From positions 70,719,414 to 70,783,413 of the forward strand of contig CP141126.1 in NCBI GenBank assembly GCA_035236585.1: DNA of 64,000 nucleotides. The letters are read 5' to 3'. Source of the stretch: Warburgia ugandensis. Lineage: Eukaryota > Streptophyta > Magnoliopsida > Canellales > Canellaceae. The notes under the pieces are model-generated. The model saw only the letters and a list, made by a program, of their open reading frames with translations. It was not told where the DNA came from and did not search any database. Positions 62,968-64,000 of the stretch are shown here, one piece after another (the first letter of the stretch is position 1; every line of letters starts with the position of its first letter). The translations under genes and the position numbers were made by a program.

Positions 62968-62996
62968 GTTACTATTCATGTGAATAGTAGCAAGTA
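62968..62996. repeat. Short near-perfect palindrome
   Basis: TTGTTACTATTCA and TGAATAGTAGCAA are inverted copies with one mismatch around a 2-base centre. It lies in the part of element IV's 5' LTR that the 3' LTR lacks. Confidence 0.7.
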
Positions 62997-63216
62997 ACTA
63001 ACTTTAATCAATTCAAGTTACAAGATTTGGAATGAAAATTGAAAATCAAACACCTAGGTCTTCTTGCCCTTGATGTCTTCCATCCAATGAATCGAATTTC
63101 AAAGAACCAATGTGCAAAGTACCCCTATTCACTACCCTACGTGTGCATTGTTCTTCTTCTTCAACCTCCATTTTTCTTCAAATTTTCAAGGCTTTTTTCA
63201 CTCCACCTTTAATATG

Positions 63217-63226
63217 GTATTTATAG
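63217..63226 (-). promoter_or_regulatory. TATA box in 5' LTR of element IV (candidate)
   Basis: Minus strand CTATAAATAC, identical to the one in the 3' LTR at 56441-56450. Confidence 0.6.
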
Positions 63227-63815
63227 ATGATGAAATGTTGATTTCAATTCAAGTTTTAGTATTTTTCTTCTCCATTCTCTTTCCTTATCTCCAAAGTATT
63301 CTAAATAAACTAAAATTCCAAATTTTAACTTAGTTTCCTATTAGGAAACTATTTCCTCTCTCTTCATCCTTGTCACTTTCCCTCATTAAACATAAAATCC
63401 CTTAACATTCTGAATTCTTTTGGGCTCATGGTTTGGACTTGATGCTTGAGGATTGAAGTGGAGTCCTTGCTTCTTGATTTTGGTATAGATAATTTGAATT
63501 GATCTAAGGCATCCATTTTAATCTAAGCTTGATTGGAGATCTATGATGTTGATCAGCTTGATCTAACTGAATGGATCTTGATCTACCACCTACAAAACAA
63601 AGAAAATAAAATAATTAAAACTGTGGAACATTTGAATTTACACATACTTACCTTGGATAATCATCTAACTTTGAAAATTTACCAAATTATCTTTAGATTA
63701 TAAATATTTCAAACAATACATTTTTCATATAAATTTGTAAATAATATCTTAAAAATATATCAAAAGTCATGCTAAATGAGGGTAATTTATACACTAATGG
63801 ACTCTTAATACTAAT

Positions 63816-64000
63816 TCAAGGAATGCTAGTCTCCATTACTGTATTTTTCTTCTCTTCCATACTAAGATGGGATGCCCAAGGCTACTGGTGTATTCCACTT
63901 TAGTTCTATTTCTCCATCTTCTTCCACTCTAAGGTAAGAGGTCCAAGGCCAATGGGTGTAACCCACCTTAGTTCCTTCTTTTCACTTTTTTCCCTTTCCA
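63816..64000 (+). repeat. 3' LTR of element X, fourth piece (runs off the window)
   Basis: Two ~65-bp units, each with 'CTAAG(A/G)T' and 'CCAAGGC..(A/C)TGGGTGTA'-like parts, match the paired units at 12165-12285 in X's 5' LTR. This shows that the DNA outside element IV belongs to X. Confidence 0.7.

Larger units (their letters stand above)
55814..63810 (-). mobile_element. Element IV: gag-only Athila-like element
   Basis: LTRs 55814-57028 (3') and 61952-63810 (5') flank 4923 bp, with a perfect target duplication CTAAT (55809-55813, 63811-63815). Minus-strand order: LTR, primer site, leader, gag, then directly the conserved 3' spacer. Protease, RT, RNase H and integrase are all absent. It inserted into X's 3' LTR, and the sequence to its right continues that LTR. 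It is non-autonomous; any past movement needed enzymes from a relative such as III. This gag-only form is of the kind described as TR-GAG elements, or it may be a simple internal deletion. Confidence 0.9.
61952..63810 (-). repeat. 5' LTR of element IV
   Basis: 1859 bp; minus strand TATTAAGAGTCC...ATTAATCAACA (start TG decayed to TA). It carries about 690 bases (62363-63050) that the 3' LTR lacks. Confidence 0.9.

Overview
This window is plant nuclear DNA, almost certainly from a flowering plant with a large, repeat-rich genome. I found no intact host gene, no tRNA or rRNA gene, and nothing of bacterial or organelle origin. The sequence is AT-rich. What can be identified is decayed LTR retrotransposons nested inside one another, plus one LINE fragment. 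The coding remnants are Ty3/gypsy. One group is Athila-like, shown by RT/RNase H/integrase peptides and primer-binding sites resembling the tRNA-Asp complement. The other is a chromovirus-like, probably Tekay/Del-type, family with 3-4 kb LTRs and an initiator-Met primer site. The species cannot be named from the sequence.

Layout. Positions 1-1304 are the 3' part of a Tekay-like LTR. Positions 1305-6823 hold the 3' half of an Athila-like element on the plus strand ('element I': RNase H, integrase, long 3' spacer, polypurine tract, 3' LTR). That LTR is interrupted by a probable solo Tekay-like LTR (6824-10095) carrying a higher-order minisatellite. Positions 10101-12160 are unresolved. From about 12161 to beyond the window end runs an older plus-strand Athila-like host ('element X'). 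It has a 5' LTR ending at 13117, a primer site, a leader, gag, a 3' spacer and a 3' LTR, and no pol is visible.

Element X has been broken by six insertions, each bounded by 5-bp target-site duplications that I could read: a Tekay-like element on the minus strand (14177-25375); a non-autonomous Athila-like element on the minus strand (II', 26372-34711); a near-complete but dead Athila-like element on the minus strand (III, 35111-47149), itself holding a 5'-truncated RTE-type LINE; a solo Tekay-like LTR on the plus strand (49401-52383); a second, unrelated solo LTR on the minus strand (52533-55074); and a gag-only Athila-like element on the minus strand (IV, 55814-63810). With these removed, X's gag continues across the gaps.

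Nothing here is likely to make a functional protein. Every coding remnant has stops and frameshifts, and the one complete RT lacks an aspartate of its catalytic motif. The interest lies in the nesting history, in signs of cytosine-deamination decay in primer sites and target duplications, in gag-only and pol-less derivatives, and in non-coding blocks shared by several Athila-like elements. I found no new biological system.
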